25,106 bases of DNA from a virus: positions 1 through 25,106 of the IMG/VR virus record IMGVR_UViG_3300044971_004644. One strand, written 5' to 3'. Both the position numbers and the translations under genes were made by a program. How positions within the stretch are numbered: position 1 is the stretch's first letter; every line of letters starts with the position of its first letter. Under the pieces are notes generated by a model. It was given only the letters and a program-made list of their open reading frames with translations, did no database searches and was not told where the DNA came from. Positions 1 through 8,190 of this stretch are shown here, piece after piece.

Positions 1-480
1 CAGCACCGTTCCGATAGGCTTCAGACCTTGCGCAACAAGCGGAATGTAGGGGAACTCATCCTCGGCGGCTTCATTCGCGCTGGTCTCAATGTAGGTCGCG
101 GTCGTGCGGTCGTCCCACGCGACATTCGCGGCGGTGTCGATATTCAGAAGATCGCCCGCTGCGGTCGTGGTGACGCGCTTGATTCGCCACACAGGGTCCG
201 AAAATTGCGAGCCCTGCACAGCGCGGCCAATATAGGAGGTGGTTCCCACATAGTCGGACTCGTAGGTGTAGACGCCGGTCTGGAATCCATCGCCCGCAGG
301 CGTGCGGGCCTCGGTCAAATAAACCCCGGGCCAATCAAAAAATGTCCAAGCCGTCGCCGCAGCGGTCGTCAAATACTCCGCCAGCGCCGAAGCCTGCGAG
401 GCCATGAGCGGCTGCGCAGGGTCGATGCCCATGCGGGAAATCACGCCATCGCGGACGGTGCGGTAAGGGGTGGCCTTCAT
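1..480 (-). CDS. hypothetical virion protein downstream of portal (partial)
   Basis: The frame is open from ATG at 480 to the left edge of the window, 160 codons without a stop, so the C-terminus lies outside. Its start overlaps the portal stop in an ATGA junction, which supports both translation and start choice. The visible product begins MKATPYRTVRDGVISRMGID, then has an Ala/Thr-rich helix-like stretch and a region rich in Tyr, Trp and Thr (e.g. TFFDWPGVYLTEA) that looks like a beta-rich structural protein. From its place directly after portal it may be a head-tail adaptor or early tail protein, but no family is recognised. The long plus-strand frame across it is an antisense shadow. Confidence 0.8.
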   Translation of the reverse strand, partial: MKATPYRTVRDGVISRMGIDPAQPLMASQASALAEYLTTAAATAWTFFDWPGVYLTEARTPAGDGFQTGVYTYESDYVGTTSYIGRAVQGSQFSDPVWRIKRVTTTAAGDLLNIDTAANVAWDDRTTATYIETSANEAAEDEFPYIPLVAQGLKPIGTVL

Positions 481-2558
481 TGCGGGCCTCCTTGCATTTC
501 TTCGGCGACTTTTTGGAGGCCGGGCTGGGCGCCGACGCGGCCGATTTGGGCGTTTTGTTGTTGTTGGACTTGGAAGCTGAATGACTCCATGCGGGCGTTG
601 AGCATGGCGGCGAAGATTTGGTCTTGTTGCAGGCGCTGCTGGATCGCCGGGTTGCTCTGGATGATGTTTTGCAGGGTTTGCAGGCGGAGCTGGAAGTTTT
701 GGCCTTCGCCTTTGAGCGGCGGCTCGGTGCCGGCGGCGATTTTCGTGAATTGGACCTGCTCGTCGTCGATTTCTTGCTGGCTGGCGGCCTCGGCGTCGCG
801 GATGAGGAGCTCGGACAGATTGGGGTCGATGGAGCCGAAGAGGAATTTGACGAGACCGGCGCGGTCGATGACGCCTTGCGTGTCGAGGGGGATGAGCTGG
901 GTGAGCCCTTGCAGCTTGATCTTGAGGGCCTCGGAATCGAGCGTGCGTGCGTCGAAGTCGAGGCGGAGGTCGTATTTGCCTTGGATATCCTGGCGGCTGG
1001 CGCGGAAGGGGGTAGGCAGGCCGCCGGCGACTCGCACAAATTGGATGTCGTCGAGGTATTGCTGACAGAGTTGGAAGGTCTGGCCGAGGATGAGGGCCAT
1101 GTCGGCGAGCCAGGTATCGACCAGATCCTGCTGGGCGAGGAGAGCCCGCTGCGGGGCCATGTCGGCGCGGGGAATGCCGAAATACTCGTCCACATCGCGA
1201 CGGGTGGCGGCTTCGATTTCGATGGTGCCCATGTCATTCACCGGCGGGGCCATCCATTGGAATTCGCCGGGGCGCCGCTCTGGGAGCTGCTTGGCGGGGC
1301 CGAGGACGATTTCCATTTTGCCTCGGTTGGCGGGGACTTTGAGCGGGGGGAGAATGGTGAGCGAGGCGCGGTCGCTGCGGTAGTCGCGCTGCACCTTGAT
1401 TTCGCTCTGCTGGGTGGCGACGAGCTCGGGCACGCCTCGGGCCTCGATGAGCGGGCGGCTGGTGCGCTCGAGGGGTAGCTCGATGAAGGGATACTGGCCG
1501 TGCTCGTAGCCCATGGCCTCGGACTTGGCGACACGGTCCACCACGCTGGGCTGGATGTGGGTGCACCAGACCTCCATGGCGCCGATCTTTTCGTTCCACT
1601 TTTTCTGATAGACGCGCCAGACCTCGATCATATCGCGGTCGTCGGAGAGCAGGAATGTATCGGTGATGCGATACATGTTGCGGCCGGTGCGGCGGGAGAT
1701 GCCTTTGTGCTTCACGGCCTCCTCGATCCAGCGTGGGTCGTAGTCTTCGGTGACTTCGCGCTCGCGGAGCTCGTCTTCGCGCAATAGCTCGCGGCAGGCG
1801 ATGAATGGTGCCCGCTGGAGGTCGTAGGTGGATGGAGGGAAAATGATGTCTTCCCAGGGCTCGTAGGCTTGCCAGTCGGGGAGGTTCTCGAAGATGTAGG
1901 GCGAGTCGTATTCAAACGCGCCGGTCTCGCGGAGCTTGCGGACATTGGCTGCGGTGCCTTGTCCGGGGAGCAGGAGATCCATCTCGCGGGCCACGGCCTC
2001 TTCCTGCGTGGGGTCGAGGATGGCCTCGATGATGAGGGCAAGCTGGGGGTCGCCGGTCTCCATGTATTGCATCTGGAGAGACTCAAGCGTGAAGGTGAGT
2101 TTTTCGTTGCGAGTGGTGCGGCGCCAAAAGACGCCCATGACGGCGAGGCCGTAGGTCTCGCGGATGTTTGCGGCGAGTTCGACCTCGCGCTTCGTCATGG
2201 CGGCGCAGTGGGAGTTGAGAAGCCACTGGATGACGGTCTCGACTTTGCGACCGGCCATGATGTCGGTCGTCTCGGTGGGCATCACAGCGAGACGGGCGCG
2301 GGTGAAGGAGTTTTTGAGAAGACGGACGCGCTCGTTGATGAGCATATCGGAAAGCCGTATGCGCGAATCACTCGCCCCATCCCATGGGAATGCGTTTTTG
2401 CCGAGGTTCGACGAGTATTTGCGGCCGGTGTCGTCTTGTCCTGGCCAGAGGCAGAAGCGCTGGTTGTAGTTGAGATTCTTCCTCGACCAGTAGTTCGCGG
2501 CGTCGGTCTCCGCTTCTTCGACGAGGCCGATGATTTCTGAGATGTCCGAGGATTTCAT
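477..2558 (-). CDS. portal (head-tail connector) protein
   Basis: This 693-residue protein fits a large podovirus-type portal in length, composition and position. Portals form the dodecameric ring at one capsid vertex through which TerL pumps DNA and where the tail attaches. The start is placed at ATG 2558 (MKSSDISEIIGLVEEAETDA); an earlier in-frame ATG at 2651 would lie inside the upstream gene and give a basic, low-complexity leader. The N-terminus carries Trp/Tyr/Asn-rich segments (e.g. NYNQRFCLWPGQDDTGRKYS, then FPWDGASDSRIRLSDMLINE), like connector proteins of T7/SU10-like phages. The C-terminal 120 residues are Gln-rich, typical of the portal barrel/crown. Both ends are ATGA overlaps, so it is coupled to its neighbours. 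Family assignment is from pattern and context, without a search. Confidence 0.85.
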   Translation of the reverse strand: MKSSDISEIIGLVEEAETDAANYWSRKNLNYNQRFCLWPGQDDTGRKYSSNLGKNAFPWDGASDSRIRLSDMLINERVRLLKNSFTRARLAVMPTETTDIMAGRKVETVIQWLLNSHCAAMTKREVELAANIRETYGLAVMGVFWRRTTRNEKLTFTLESLQMQYMETGDPQLALIIEAILDPTQEEAVAREMDLLLPGQGTAANVRKLRETGAFEYDSPYIFENLPDWQAYEPWEDIIFPPSTYDLQRAPFIACRELLREDELREREVTEDYDPRWIEEAVKHKGISRRTGRNMYRITDTFLLSDDRDMIEVWRVYQKKWNEKIGAMEVWCTHIQPSVVDRVAKSEAMGYEHGQYPFIELPLERTSRPLIEARGVPELVATQQSEIKVQRDYRSDRASLTILPPLKVPANRGKMEIVLGPAKQLPERRPGEFQWMAPPVNDMGTIEIEAATRRDVDEYFGIPRADMAPQRALLAQQDLVDTWLADMALILGQTFQLCQQYLDDIQFVRVAGGLPTPFRASRQDIQGKYDLRLDFDARTLDSEALKIKLQGLTQLIPLDTQGVIDRAGLVKFLFGSIDPNLSELLIRDAEAASQQEIDDEQVQFTKIAAGTEPPLKGEGQNFQLRLQTLQNIIQSNPAIQQRLQQDQIFAAMLNARMESFSFQVQQQQNAQIGRVGAQPGLQKVAEEMQGGPQ

Positions 2559-2887
2559 TGGACGACGATGGTCGGCTTGGCGGTGGTGGTGACGACGGTG
2601 TGGGGGTTGGCTTTTTTGAATTCCTCGCGGAATCCTTTGTCCTTCCAGCAACCGGGGTAGAGGTTGTTCCAGTAGATGTAGGAATCGAAATCGACGCTCA
2701 TGGTGTGCTGGCCGATGCCGTCCACCGTGCTGCGGGCTGCGGCGATGCGGTCGCTCGCGGCTTTGATCCGCTGCTGGCGCATCTCGGCGGTGACCATGGA
2801 GGCGTGCCAGCCGGTGCGGAGTTCCTCGGTGACCAGCGGGGCGAGGTCACCAAGATCGGCTTCGAGTTCTACTGCGAGGTCGGACAT
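2555..2887 (-). CDS. hypothetical small head protein between capsid and portal
   Basis: The product has 110 residues and starts MSDLAVELEADLGDLAPLVT. The N-terminal half is predicted helical; the C-terminal half is aromatic-rich (SYIYWNNLYPGCWKDKGFRE). It ends in an ATGA overlap with portal, and its start follows the large hairpin after the capsid gene. Position suggests a minor head or connector-associated protein. I recognise no specific family and assign no biochemical role. Confidence 0.75.
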   Translation of the reverse strand: MSDLAVELEADLGDLAPLVTEELRTGWHASMVTAEMRQQRIKAASDRIAAARSTVDGIGQHTMSVDFDSYIYWNNLYPGCWKDKGFREEFKKANPHTVVTTTAKPTIVVQ

Positions 2888-2899
2888 TTAGAAAATTGT

Positions 2900-2969
2900 C
2901 CCGCATTGGGAGGGGCGCTCAGGGTTTATCTGGAGGGTGGTGAGCGCCCCTCCGTAGGGCCTATGCGGG
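2900..2969 (-). terminator. strong stem-loop after major capsid gene (attenuator or mRNA-stabilising hairpin)
   Basis: A perfect 13-bp inverted repeat, GGAGGGGCGCTCA at 2909-2921 and TGAGCGCCCCTCC at 2941-2953, encloses a 19-nt loop. It is nested in an outer 7-bp repeat, CCCGCAT (2900-2906) with ATGCGGG (2963-2969). Read on the minus strand it follows the capsid stop and is followed by ACAATTTTC, a short T-run. It fits a partial terminator or 3'-end protector that keeps capsid mRNA more abundant than downstream portal mRNA. That role is inference; the structure is directly visible. Confidence 0.6.
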
Positions 2970-2979
2970 GGAGGCTGGA

Positions 2980-3996
2980 TTAGGCTGTCGGTGCGAACTT
3001 GCCGAGAGCCAGAGGGCTCTTGACGCAGAGGGCGCAGATGGCGTCCACGATGCCGCGTGGGCCACCGCCACGGTCTTCCAGCTCTTGGAAGCGGGGCTTG
3101 CGGTTGTAGCGGAGCTCGACCATGTCCATGTCGAGGACATAGCCACGGCCGTTTTGCACAGCGGCTGCGTTGGTGGTCGCGTCAGCGGCCAGGAAGAGGC
3201 TTGGAATGAGTTCCAAAGTGCCAAAATCTCCTTCAAAAATATCGACCGTCGAGACGATCTTATTTTCGTCCTTCTGGTTCAACACGCGAATGGCGCTGGC
3301 GACATTCGTCGAGGCGAACTGGGTGCGGGTGAAGGAGGTGAACTGGCGCTTGAGCGTCGGGCCGCAGACGAGGCTGTAGGTCGAAACCTTGCCGGTCTGG
3401 GAGTAGATGCTCTGGAGCATGTCCTGGATGTTGTTTTCGGTGAGCGATGCGGTCGCAGTCGCGTTGACCGAGCCCGTGGGCGTGCGGTAGTTGGCGTTGA
3501 CGGGGAGGTCACCTTGCTCGCCGTTCTGGATCCACTTGCCGAGGCCACGGGTGAGGTAGGCGTTGGAGCCGGATTGCTCGCGGCCTTCTTGGTCCGAGCA
3601 GAAGGTGGCTTCCATGTCGCGCTTGAGCATCTCGAGGGATTTGCTGACGGCGCGGGCCATTTCTTTCTTTTTGCCGATACCTGCTACTTCAGAAACGGTA
3701 TTCGCGAGATCGTCCACTGACGGGACGCGCCGAAACTTCTGAATACGAGCGCTTAACAGCACGCGATTCGCGGCTTGGTCTTCGTAGTCGGAAGCGGTGA
3801 CATCCGAGTTCGAGAGAACGCCGGTCAGCGAGGGAGTGCCGAAGGCGTCAGCTTGCCATTGGGTGAGGGGGTTGATGGGTTCTGCGCCCTTTTTCGCCAT
3901 GGAGACGACGGGGCATGATTTTGCGTCCACGACCGCGATGAGGTCGGAGAGGTCCTGGCGGATGCCAGTTTGGGAGGTGATGAGTGTTGCGGGCAT
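2980..3996 (-). CDS. major capsid protein (SU10/DUF5309-like)
   Basis: This 338-residue protein builds the icosahedral shell. It opens MPATLITSQTGIRQDLSDLI, the kind of start seen in SU10-type (DUF5309) HK97-fold capsid proteins. A helical spine-like segment (EMARAVSKSLEMLKRDMEAT) and the C-terminal beta-rich VLDMDMVELRYNRKPRF match that family's layout. Length agrees with about 330-350 residues. It lies directly after the acidic scaffold and before the portal region, the usual head-gene order. No good Shine-Dalgarno precedes ATG 3996; the 34-nt leader is instead C-rich, with long C runs. Family assignment is from memory of sequence features and could be checked by HMM search. Confidence 0.85.
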   Translation of the reverse strand: MPATLITSQTGIRQDLSDLIAVVDAKSCPVVSMAKKGAEPINPLTQWQADAFGTPSLTGVLSNSDVTASDYEDQAANRVLLSARIQKFRRVPSVDDLANTVSEVAGIGKKKEMARAVSKSLEMLKRDMEATFCSDQEGREQSGSNAYLTRGLGKWIQNGEQGDLPVNANYRTPTGSVNATATASLTENNIQDMLQSIYSQTGKVSTYSLVCGPTLKRQFTSFTRTQFASTNVASAIRVLNQKDENKIVSTVDIFEGDFGTLELIPSLFLAADATTNAAAVQNGRGYVLDMDMVELRYNRKPRFQELEDRGGGPRGIVDAICALCVKSPLALGKFAPTA

Positions 3997-4030
3997 ATGT
4001 TAAGGGGGGGGTTGGTTTGGATTTGGGGGG

Positions 4031-5053
4031 TTAGAGCGCTCCTTCAAGGAACGCCGCGATGTCGTCGGTCTTGAGCGAGGATCCTCGAGAGAACAGGTTT
4101 TTTGCTCCTTCGCGGGTCGCTATGGTTTGGGCGGGCACTCGGGCACCTTTGGCAGGGCTGGGCGGGGCGCTGGCTTTCACGGGGGATTTCGACTCGGGCT
4201 TGGACGCTGCGGCTTTTTTCTGGGCGGCCTCGGCACGGGCGAAGCGGAGCTTCTGGCCCTCGATGGCGTCGCCTACGATCATCTCGAGTTGAGGGAGACC
4301 TTTGAGGTAGGGATGGGCTTTGAGCGTGGCTACGAGGCTTTCGTGCTCGGGGGTGCCTGCTTTGAAGAGGGCCGGGTAGACGGCCTTGGCTTCTTGCATG
4401 ACGGCACTGCGCTGCGAGATCCATTCCTTGCGCTTGGGGGCGTGCTCGGTGAGGAGCTCGTCGGCGGTGGCGAGGTATTCGCGGACCTGGGAGGGCTCGT
4501 AGTAGACATCCTCGCCGGCGGCATTCTGGACACTGCCGCCTTCCAAATTCTTGATGGCCCAAGCGCGGATTTTCTTCGCGGTGGCAACTCTCTCTTCGAG
4601 TTGCTCGGGCGTTTCCACATCGGCGAGCGGGTCGCTCGCGGTGGGTGTAACTTGGATGGGAACGGTGGCGTCGAGTTTGGCTCGCAGCTCGCTGACCTCG
4701 CTCTCGAGCGTCTCGGCGCGTTCTTCAGCCTCGCGGCGCTTGGCCGTGATTTTGTCGATGCGCTTGAGTAGCTTCTCGGGGACGGGGTTCTTTTCCTCTT
4801 CGGGCTCGGCGTCGTCTTTGTCCTCTTCGGACTCGGCGTCGCTGTCGTCTTCAGACTTTTCGTCGGTATCCTGTGAAAGATCAGTTTCCGCTGAGGCGTC
4901 CTCCGTCTCGGTGGCCTCTGGCTGCGCTTCTGGCGCGGCTTCGGTCTCCTCGGCGGCGGGTTGTTCCTGCGGGGTTACCTCTTCGAGATCGAAGCCGATT
5001 TCGGCTGCAATGTCGGAGAGCGTCATTGGGGTGTCTGTGGTGTCTGTCGTCAT
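4031..5053 (-). CDS. capsid scaffolding protein
   Basis: The product has 340 residues from ATG 5053 (MTTDTTDTPMTLSDIAAEIG); ATG 5026 is another possible start. The first 100 residues are extremely acidic and low in complexity (runs of Glu, Asp, Ala, Pro). A charged coiled coil follows (RIDKITAKRREAEERAETLE and onward), then a helical central part, a Lys/Ala/Pro/Ser-rich linker and a short amphipathic C-terminus ending AAFLEGAL. Acidic N-terminus, coiled coil and a C-terminal capsid-binding helix are standard for scaffolds that organise capsid assembly and leave the procapsid. It sits immediately upstream of the major capsid gene. No protease motif is seen. Confidence 0.8.
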   Translation of the reverse strand: MTTDTTDTPMTLSDIAAEIGFDLEEVTPQEQPAAEETEAAPEAQPEATETEDASAETDLSQDTDEKSEDDSDAESEEDKDDAEPEEEKNPVPEKLLKRIDKITAKRREAEERAETLESEVSELRAKLDATVPIQVTPTASDPLADVETPEQLEERVATAKKIRAWAIKNLEGGSVQNAAGEDVYYEPSQVREYLATADELLTEHAPKRKEWISQRSAVMQEAKAVYPALFKAGTPEHESLVATLKAHPYLKGLPQLEMIVGDAIEGQKLRFARAEAAQKKAAASKPESKSPVKASAPPSPAKGARVPAQTIATREGAKNLFSRGSSLKTDDIAAFLEGAL

Positions 5054-5400
5054 GGTAATCCAACCAAGTGGGTCAGTGCCTTCTGGGGCGAGCGGCACAG
5101 GGGCTCGTTAAAATCAGAATGACGACAGAATTCTGGAAATCTATAGAGCCGCACCCAGAGCGGCAGAAACAGGCATCGACCGACCTATAACGGCAGAAAA
5201 AAGAGGGATTTTACCACGGAGGACACGGAGGACGCGGAGGGGAGAAAAAGACAGGGACGGGTGTGCGCTCCCTTTTCAGACGCCGGGTTGCCAGTCTTGC
5301 GGTCGCCCATACGGACGCCTCCCGAGACCGATGTGGCGGGTCGAAGCAATGCTCCACTGCCGCTCATCCGTGTTATGCGTCTGCCTGTCTTAAAGTTTTT
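5054..5400. other. non-coding gap upstream of scaffold/capsid genes
   Basis: No convincing gene lies here. Visible items are a tandem GGAGGACAC-GGAGGACGC-GGAGGGGAG run at about 5217-5242 (preceded by ACC AC), a weak minus-strand -10-like TATAGA at 5140-5145 without a good -35, and two CGGCAGAAA copies around 5161 and 5190. It is the longest gap in the packaging/head region and a likely place for a promoter feeding the scaffold and capsid genes. I cannot point to one securely. Confidence 0.5.
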
Positions 5401-5682
5401 CTACATCTTCTTACTCGCTTCGTCGATGCGCTGGAGGAGGTCGGACTCGAAGCCGCGCAGGGCGTCGAGGGCTCCGGCGCAGTGGGCGAGCTGGCCGTGC
5501 TCGGTGGCGGTCTTGATGCTGCCGACCAATTCGGTGGCGTCATCGATATGGTCGCGGAGGACTTGCAACACAGCCTGCACGACGAGTGGCTTGCTGCCGG
5601 GCATGCAGAGCGCGGTCGTCATGTCGTCGTCGTCGAGCCGGTCGGGGAGGATGTAGCGGGTGGTTTTTTTTAGGGTGATCAT
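5401..5682 (-). CDS. hypothetical helical protein
   Basis: The product has 93 residues, starting MITLKKTTRYILPDRLDDDD at ATG 5682. It overlaps the upstream zinc-ribbon gene in an ATGA junction. It is largely helical with Asp-rich and Leu/Ala-rich stretches (VVQAVLQVLRDHIDDATELV) and ends KKM. It belongs to the run of small accessory genes between large terminase and scaffold. No family is recognised. Confidence 0.7.
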   Translation of the reverse strand: MITLKKTTRYILPDRLDDDDMTTALCMPGSKPLVVQAVLQVLRDHIDDATELVGSIKTATEHGQLAHCAGALDALRGFESDLLQRIDEASKKM

Positions 5683-5864
5683 TTTTGGGCGTTTGTTCGG
5701 TGCCAGTTGCCGCAATGGGGGCACTGGTAGACGGTGTGGATTTCGGATTTTTCGTGGAAGAGGCGGATGGCGACTCGCTCGGCATCCTGGGCGGTGAGAT
5801 AGCGGACCTTGCCTGATGGGCATCGGGCGGGGAGACGCTTCGGCATGGGGGCGAGGGAGGTCAT
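5679..5864 (-). CDS. small zinc-ribbon-like protein
   Basis: The product has 61 residues. It contains CPSGKVRYLTAQDAERVAIR and, near the end, YQCPHCGNWHRTN, giving Cys/His ligands compatible with a small zinc-binding fold; similar short proteins with a C-terminal CPHCGxWH are frequent in phages. ATG 5864 overlaps the upstream HTH stop and its own stop overlaps the next start, so it is part of a coupled series. Function is unknown; nucleic-acid binding is possible. Confidence 0.7.
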   Translation of the reverse strand: MTSLAPMPKRLPARCPSGKVRYLTAQDAERVAIRLFHEKSEIHTVYQCPHCGNWHRTNAQK

Positions 5865-6052
5865 GCGAGTTGGAATTTTTTGATGATGGCTGCGAGAGAG
5901 AAGGTGTGGCGTTTCTGCCGGGGCGCGGGGATCGGGTGCAGGAGGCCAACCTCGAGGTAGGTCTTGTAGGTGCGCTCCGAGATGCCGAGGAGGTCCATGA
6001 CATCGCGCTTGCGGAGCGTGCGGCGTTTAATAGGCACCTCCTCCGGTAACAT
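5861..6052 (-). CDS. small HTH (MerR/excisionase-like) DNA-binding protein
   Basis: The product has 63 residues from ATG 6052 (MLPEEVPIKRRTLRKRDVMD). A strong AAGGAGGT lies about 7 nt upstream inside the end of the large terminase gene, and decides the start over the upstream ATG at 6073. The segment RKRDVMDLLGISERTYKTYL reads as a helix-turn-helix, and VGLLHPIPAPRQKRHTFSLA as the wing seen in MerR/HTH_17 domains. It overlaps the terminase gene by 26 nt. It may be a late-gene regulator; this is inferred from fold and position only. Confidence 0.7.
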   Translation of the reverse strand: MLPEEVPIKRRTLRKRDVMDLLGISERTYKTYLEVGLLHPIPAPRQKRHTFSLAAIIKKFQLA

Positions 6053-7637
6053 GGAGCCGACCTCCTTCCACATTGCCGACTCCAGAGGTGAGTAAGTATC
6101 TAAGACAATCAATGGGGTCTTTGCTTGCACCTTTTTGAGAGTCTTGTCCGGTCCATTCTTTGAGGGCCCAGATGGTGTTGGTGCAGCACTCGGAGATATA
6201 GAGCCGAGGCGCGTTGGTGTGGTCGATGGGTGCTTCTTCGTCATAGTAGAGTGCGTTGTTGATGAGGCCGACGCCTTCCTCGATGTTCTCGCCAGGGCAG
6301 GATCGGAAGGACATGCCGACATCCTCGAGTTCCTCGAGGAGCGTGGTGGATTGCTCGCGGGTGCCGGCGACGGTGGTGTTCGCATACCTTGAGTCTATCC
6401 ATCTCTCAAAAATCTTGACTTTGTCGTGGGCTTCCATGCGCTCGATTTCGGCCTTGTAGGCGAGCAGGCCGAAGCCGAAGGATTTCTGGCCCTCACCGGC
6501 TTCGCCGTCGGCTTTCTTGCCGCTGCTGATCGCCCACGGTCCGGCGTAGCCGACGCCTTCGATGTAGGTGTCGGTCTGCGGCCATTCGCGGTAGACCCAC
6601 GCCCGCTCGGCGGCGTCGATGCGGACCCACACCATAAACCAGTTTTTCCCGCCCGCGGGGTCGCAGAAGAGGTAGTTCGTGCCTTCCTGGGGAATCTGGT
6701 CGGCCTTGACGACATGCACCGACTCGCGGAAGCGGGGAAAGCGCGTGGCGGCGGCCTTGACGGGCACCCCGTAGGCGCGACAGAGGATTTTTTCGCGGGG
6801 TTGCTTGGCGAGCTCGGTCTTCATGCGGCCGTAGCCTGCCCACGGGTTGTTTTTTGTCTGGAAATAGATGATGCCGGCGTGCCGGGTGACGCATTCCTGC
6901 ACGACGGGGACTTTTTCAAATCCCTTGCCGCTTTTTCTCGGCAAAAGCTCGGCATCGCACTCCTCGAGCGTCTTCGCGCCTTGCAGGTAGTTTTTTACCG
7001 TGGGCGAGTAGCCTTCGATGGGAGTGAATGTGACGAGGAGGATGCCATTTCGGTCGAGAAGGCGGAATCGGATGGTTTCGAGCCAATCAAGGGGGACTAA
7101 TTCGTCGCACCAGGCGAGATCGATCTCGCCGCCCTCGATTGTCGTGATGTCCTGGGCGTAATTTCGGAACCACACCTGCGATTTGTTCGGCAACACGGCG
7201 GTATTTTCGGAAAAACCGTTCTTCTGCGTGTAGGAAATGTTGGTGATCTTGCTGCGCTTGGCCGTTCGCAGCTCGGCGGGCATGAAATTCCACACGATGG
7301 GCTGCTGCATGGAGATGGAGTTGTCGTTTGTGGTCTGGAAGCACCACACGCGGCTCGCGGGTTTCTCGAGCAGGGTGCGGACGACCATTTTCCCAGCCCA
7401 GGTGGACTTGCCGGAGCGATTCCCGCCGAGAACCAAGAGGTCGCGGTAGCGTTTGGCGATTTTTTCGGCCTTCTGCCAGTGCTCGGGCTCGTAGCCGTAG
7501 CGAATTGGATCCTCTTTTTCCAAGACAATGCGGCGCTCGCGCTCGGCAAGCAGGGCCTTCGCCGCCTCGAAGTCGGCAACAAAGTGCTCCGGCGGGATAA
7601 ATGGCAGTAGCGGGTGGGGCGTTTGGGTGAATGTCAT
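6027..7637 (-). CDS. terL: terminase large subunit (packaging ATPase/nuclease)
   Basis: This 536-residue protein is the DNA-packaging motor: an ATPase that translocates DNA through the portal and a nuclease that cuts the concatemer. Walker A is GGNRSGKST at residues 71-79. A Walker B-like IDLAWCDE with the catalytic acid is at about 172-179. The C-terminal RNase H-fold nuclease has CDPAGG (Asp at about 326), WIDSRYANT further on and KDPIDCLRY near the end. Start ATG 7637 (MTFTQTPHPLLPF) overlaps the upstream stop as ATGA; an upstream in-frame ATG at 7673 lies inside the preceding gene. Length is normal for the family. Confidence 0.95.
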   Translation of the reverse strand: MTFTQTPHPLLPFIPPEHFVADFEAAKALLAERERRIVLEKEDPIRYGYEPEHWQKAEKIAKRYRDLLVLGGNRSGKSTWAGKMVVRTLLEKPASRVWCFQTTNDNSISMQQPIVWNFMPAELRTAKRSKITNISYTQKNGFSENTAVLPNKSQVWFRNYAQDITTIEGGEIDLAWCDELVPLDWLETIRFRLLDRNGILLVTFTPIEGYSPTVKNYLQGAKTLEECDAELLPRKSGKGFEKVPVVQECVTRHAGIIYFQTKNNPWAGYGRMKTELAKQPREKILCRAYGVPVKAAATRFPRFRESVHVVKADQIPQEGTNYLFCDPAGGKNWFMVWVRIDAAERAWVYREWPQTDTYIEGVGYAGPWAISSGKKADGEAGEGQKSFGFGLLAYKAEIERMEAHDKVKIFERWIDSRYANTTVAGTREQSTTLLEELEDVGMSFRSCPGENIEEGVGLINNALYYDEEAPIDHTNAPRLYISECCTNTIWALKEWTGQDSQKGASKDPIDCLRYLLTSGVGNVEGGRLHVTGGGAY

Positions 7638-7885
7638 AGGGCGGCGAGCTTGTCTTCGATGCGGGTGAGCCAATCGGAGGGCTTAGGCTTGGCCTTGCGG
7701 GTGCGTTTGGGGCGTTTGGTGGGTTTGGGGGCGGGTTTCTTCGCCCAGGGGAACGGGCCGAGGTGCAAGACCTCGGCGGTATTAGAGCGATGGCCGTTCT
7801 CGCACCGGCGGCGCCGAAAAAACTCCTCGCCGACCAACCGGCAGGAGACCACGCGGGTAGGGGATTGGCAGGTGGGGCAGGTCAT
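7634..7885 (-). CDS. small zinc-binding basic protein
   Basis: The product has 83 residues and starts MTCPTCQSPTRVVSCRLVGE. CPTC plus a later RRRCENGH form a four-ligand zinc-ribbon pattern of the NrdR/transcription-factor type. It is followed by a Lys/Pro/Arg-rich linker (PAPKPTKRPKRTRKAKPKPS) and a short helix ending DKLAAL. Coupled by ATGA overlaps on both sides, it sits directly before large terminase. It may bind nucleic acid or assist packaging; this is inference. Confidence 0.7.
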   Translation of the reverse strand: MTCPTCQSPTRVVSCRLVGEEFFRRRRCENGHRSNTAEVLHLGPFPWAKKPAPKPTKRPKRTRKAKPKPSDWLTRIEDKLAAL

Positions 7886-8190
7886 TTAGCGGCTTCCTTG
7901 AGTTGCTCCCATGCGTTTCGGTAAAAGCGAACATCTGCCATGAGCACTTGGTTGCTTTCTGACATCTGCTGTGCCAGCTCCCTCGCCTCGTCGCGCTCTT
8001 GCGCATGTTTGACCGCAAGTTGCTTGTAAGCCTGTCGTCCGGCCCTCGCCTCGTCGCGCTCATTCTCTGCCCTTGCGGCCATCTCTACGGCGGCATTCCA
8101 CTTGTTTTTCAATCCCTCGATTTCGTGCCTCGCCTTGTCGCGCTCGCGCCGTAACTGCGCGATCATGGAGAGAAATTCGTTCGGCGTCAT
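7882..8190 (-). CDS. coiled-coil protein of unknown function
   Basis: The product has 102 residues (MTPNEFLSMIAQLRRERDKA), almost entirely heptad-like charged helix, with repeated ERDEAR/RDKAR units. It ends WEQLKEAAK. ATGA overlaps join it to both neighbours. Such small coiled-coil proteins are common in phage accessory stretches, and nothing more specific can be said. Confidence 0.7.
   Translation of the reverse strand: MTPNEFLSMIAQLRRERDKARHEIEGLKNKWNAAVEMAARAENERDEARAGRQAYKQLAVKHAQERDEARELAQQMSESNQVLMADVRFYRNAWEQLKEAAK

Noticed and set aside
28-1478. Long plus-strand frames opposite portal and its neighbour
   Set aside because: Antisense shadows of GC-rich genes; basic, low-complexity products without family features.
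5140-5168. Minus-strand promoter with TATAGA upstream of scaffold
   Set aside because: The -35 match (TTCTGC) is poor; only mentioned in the gap entry.
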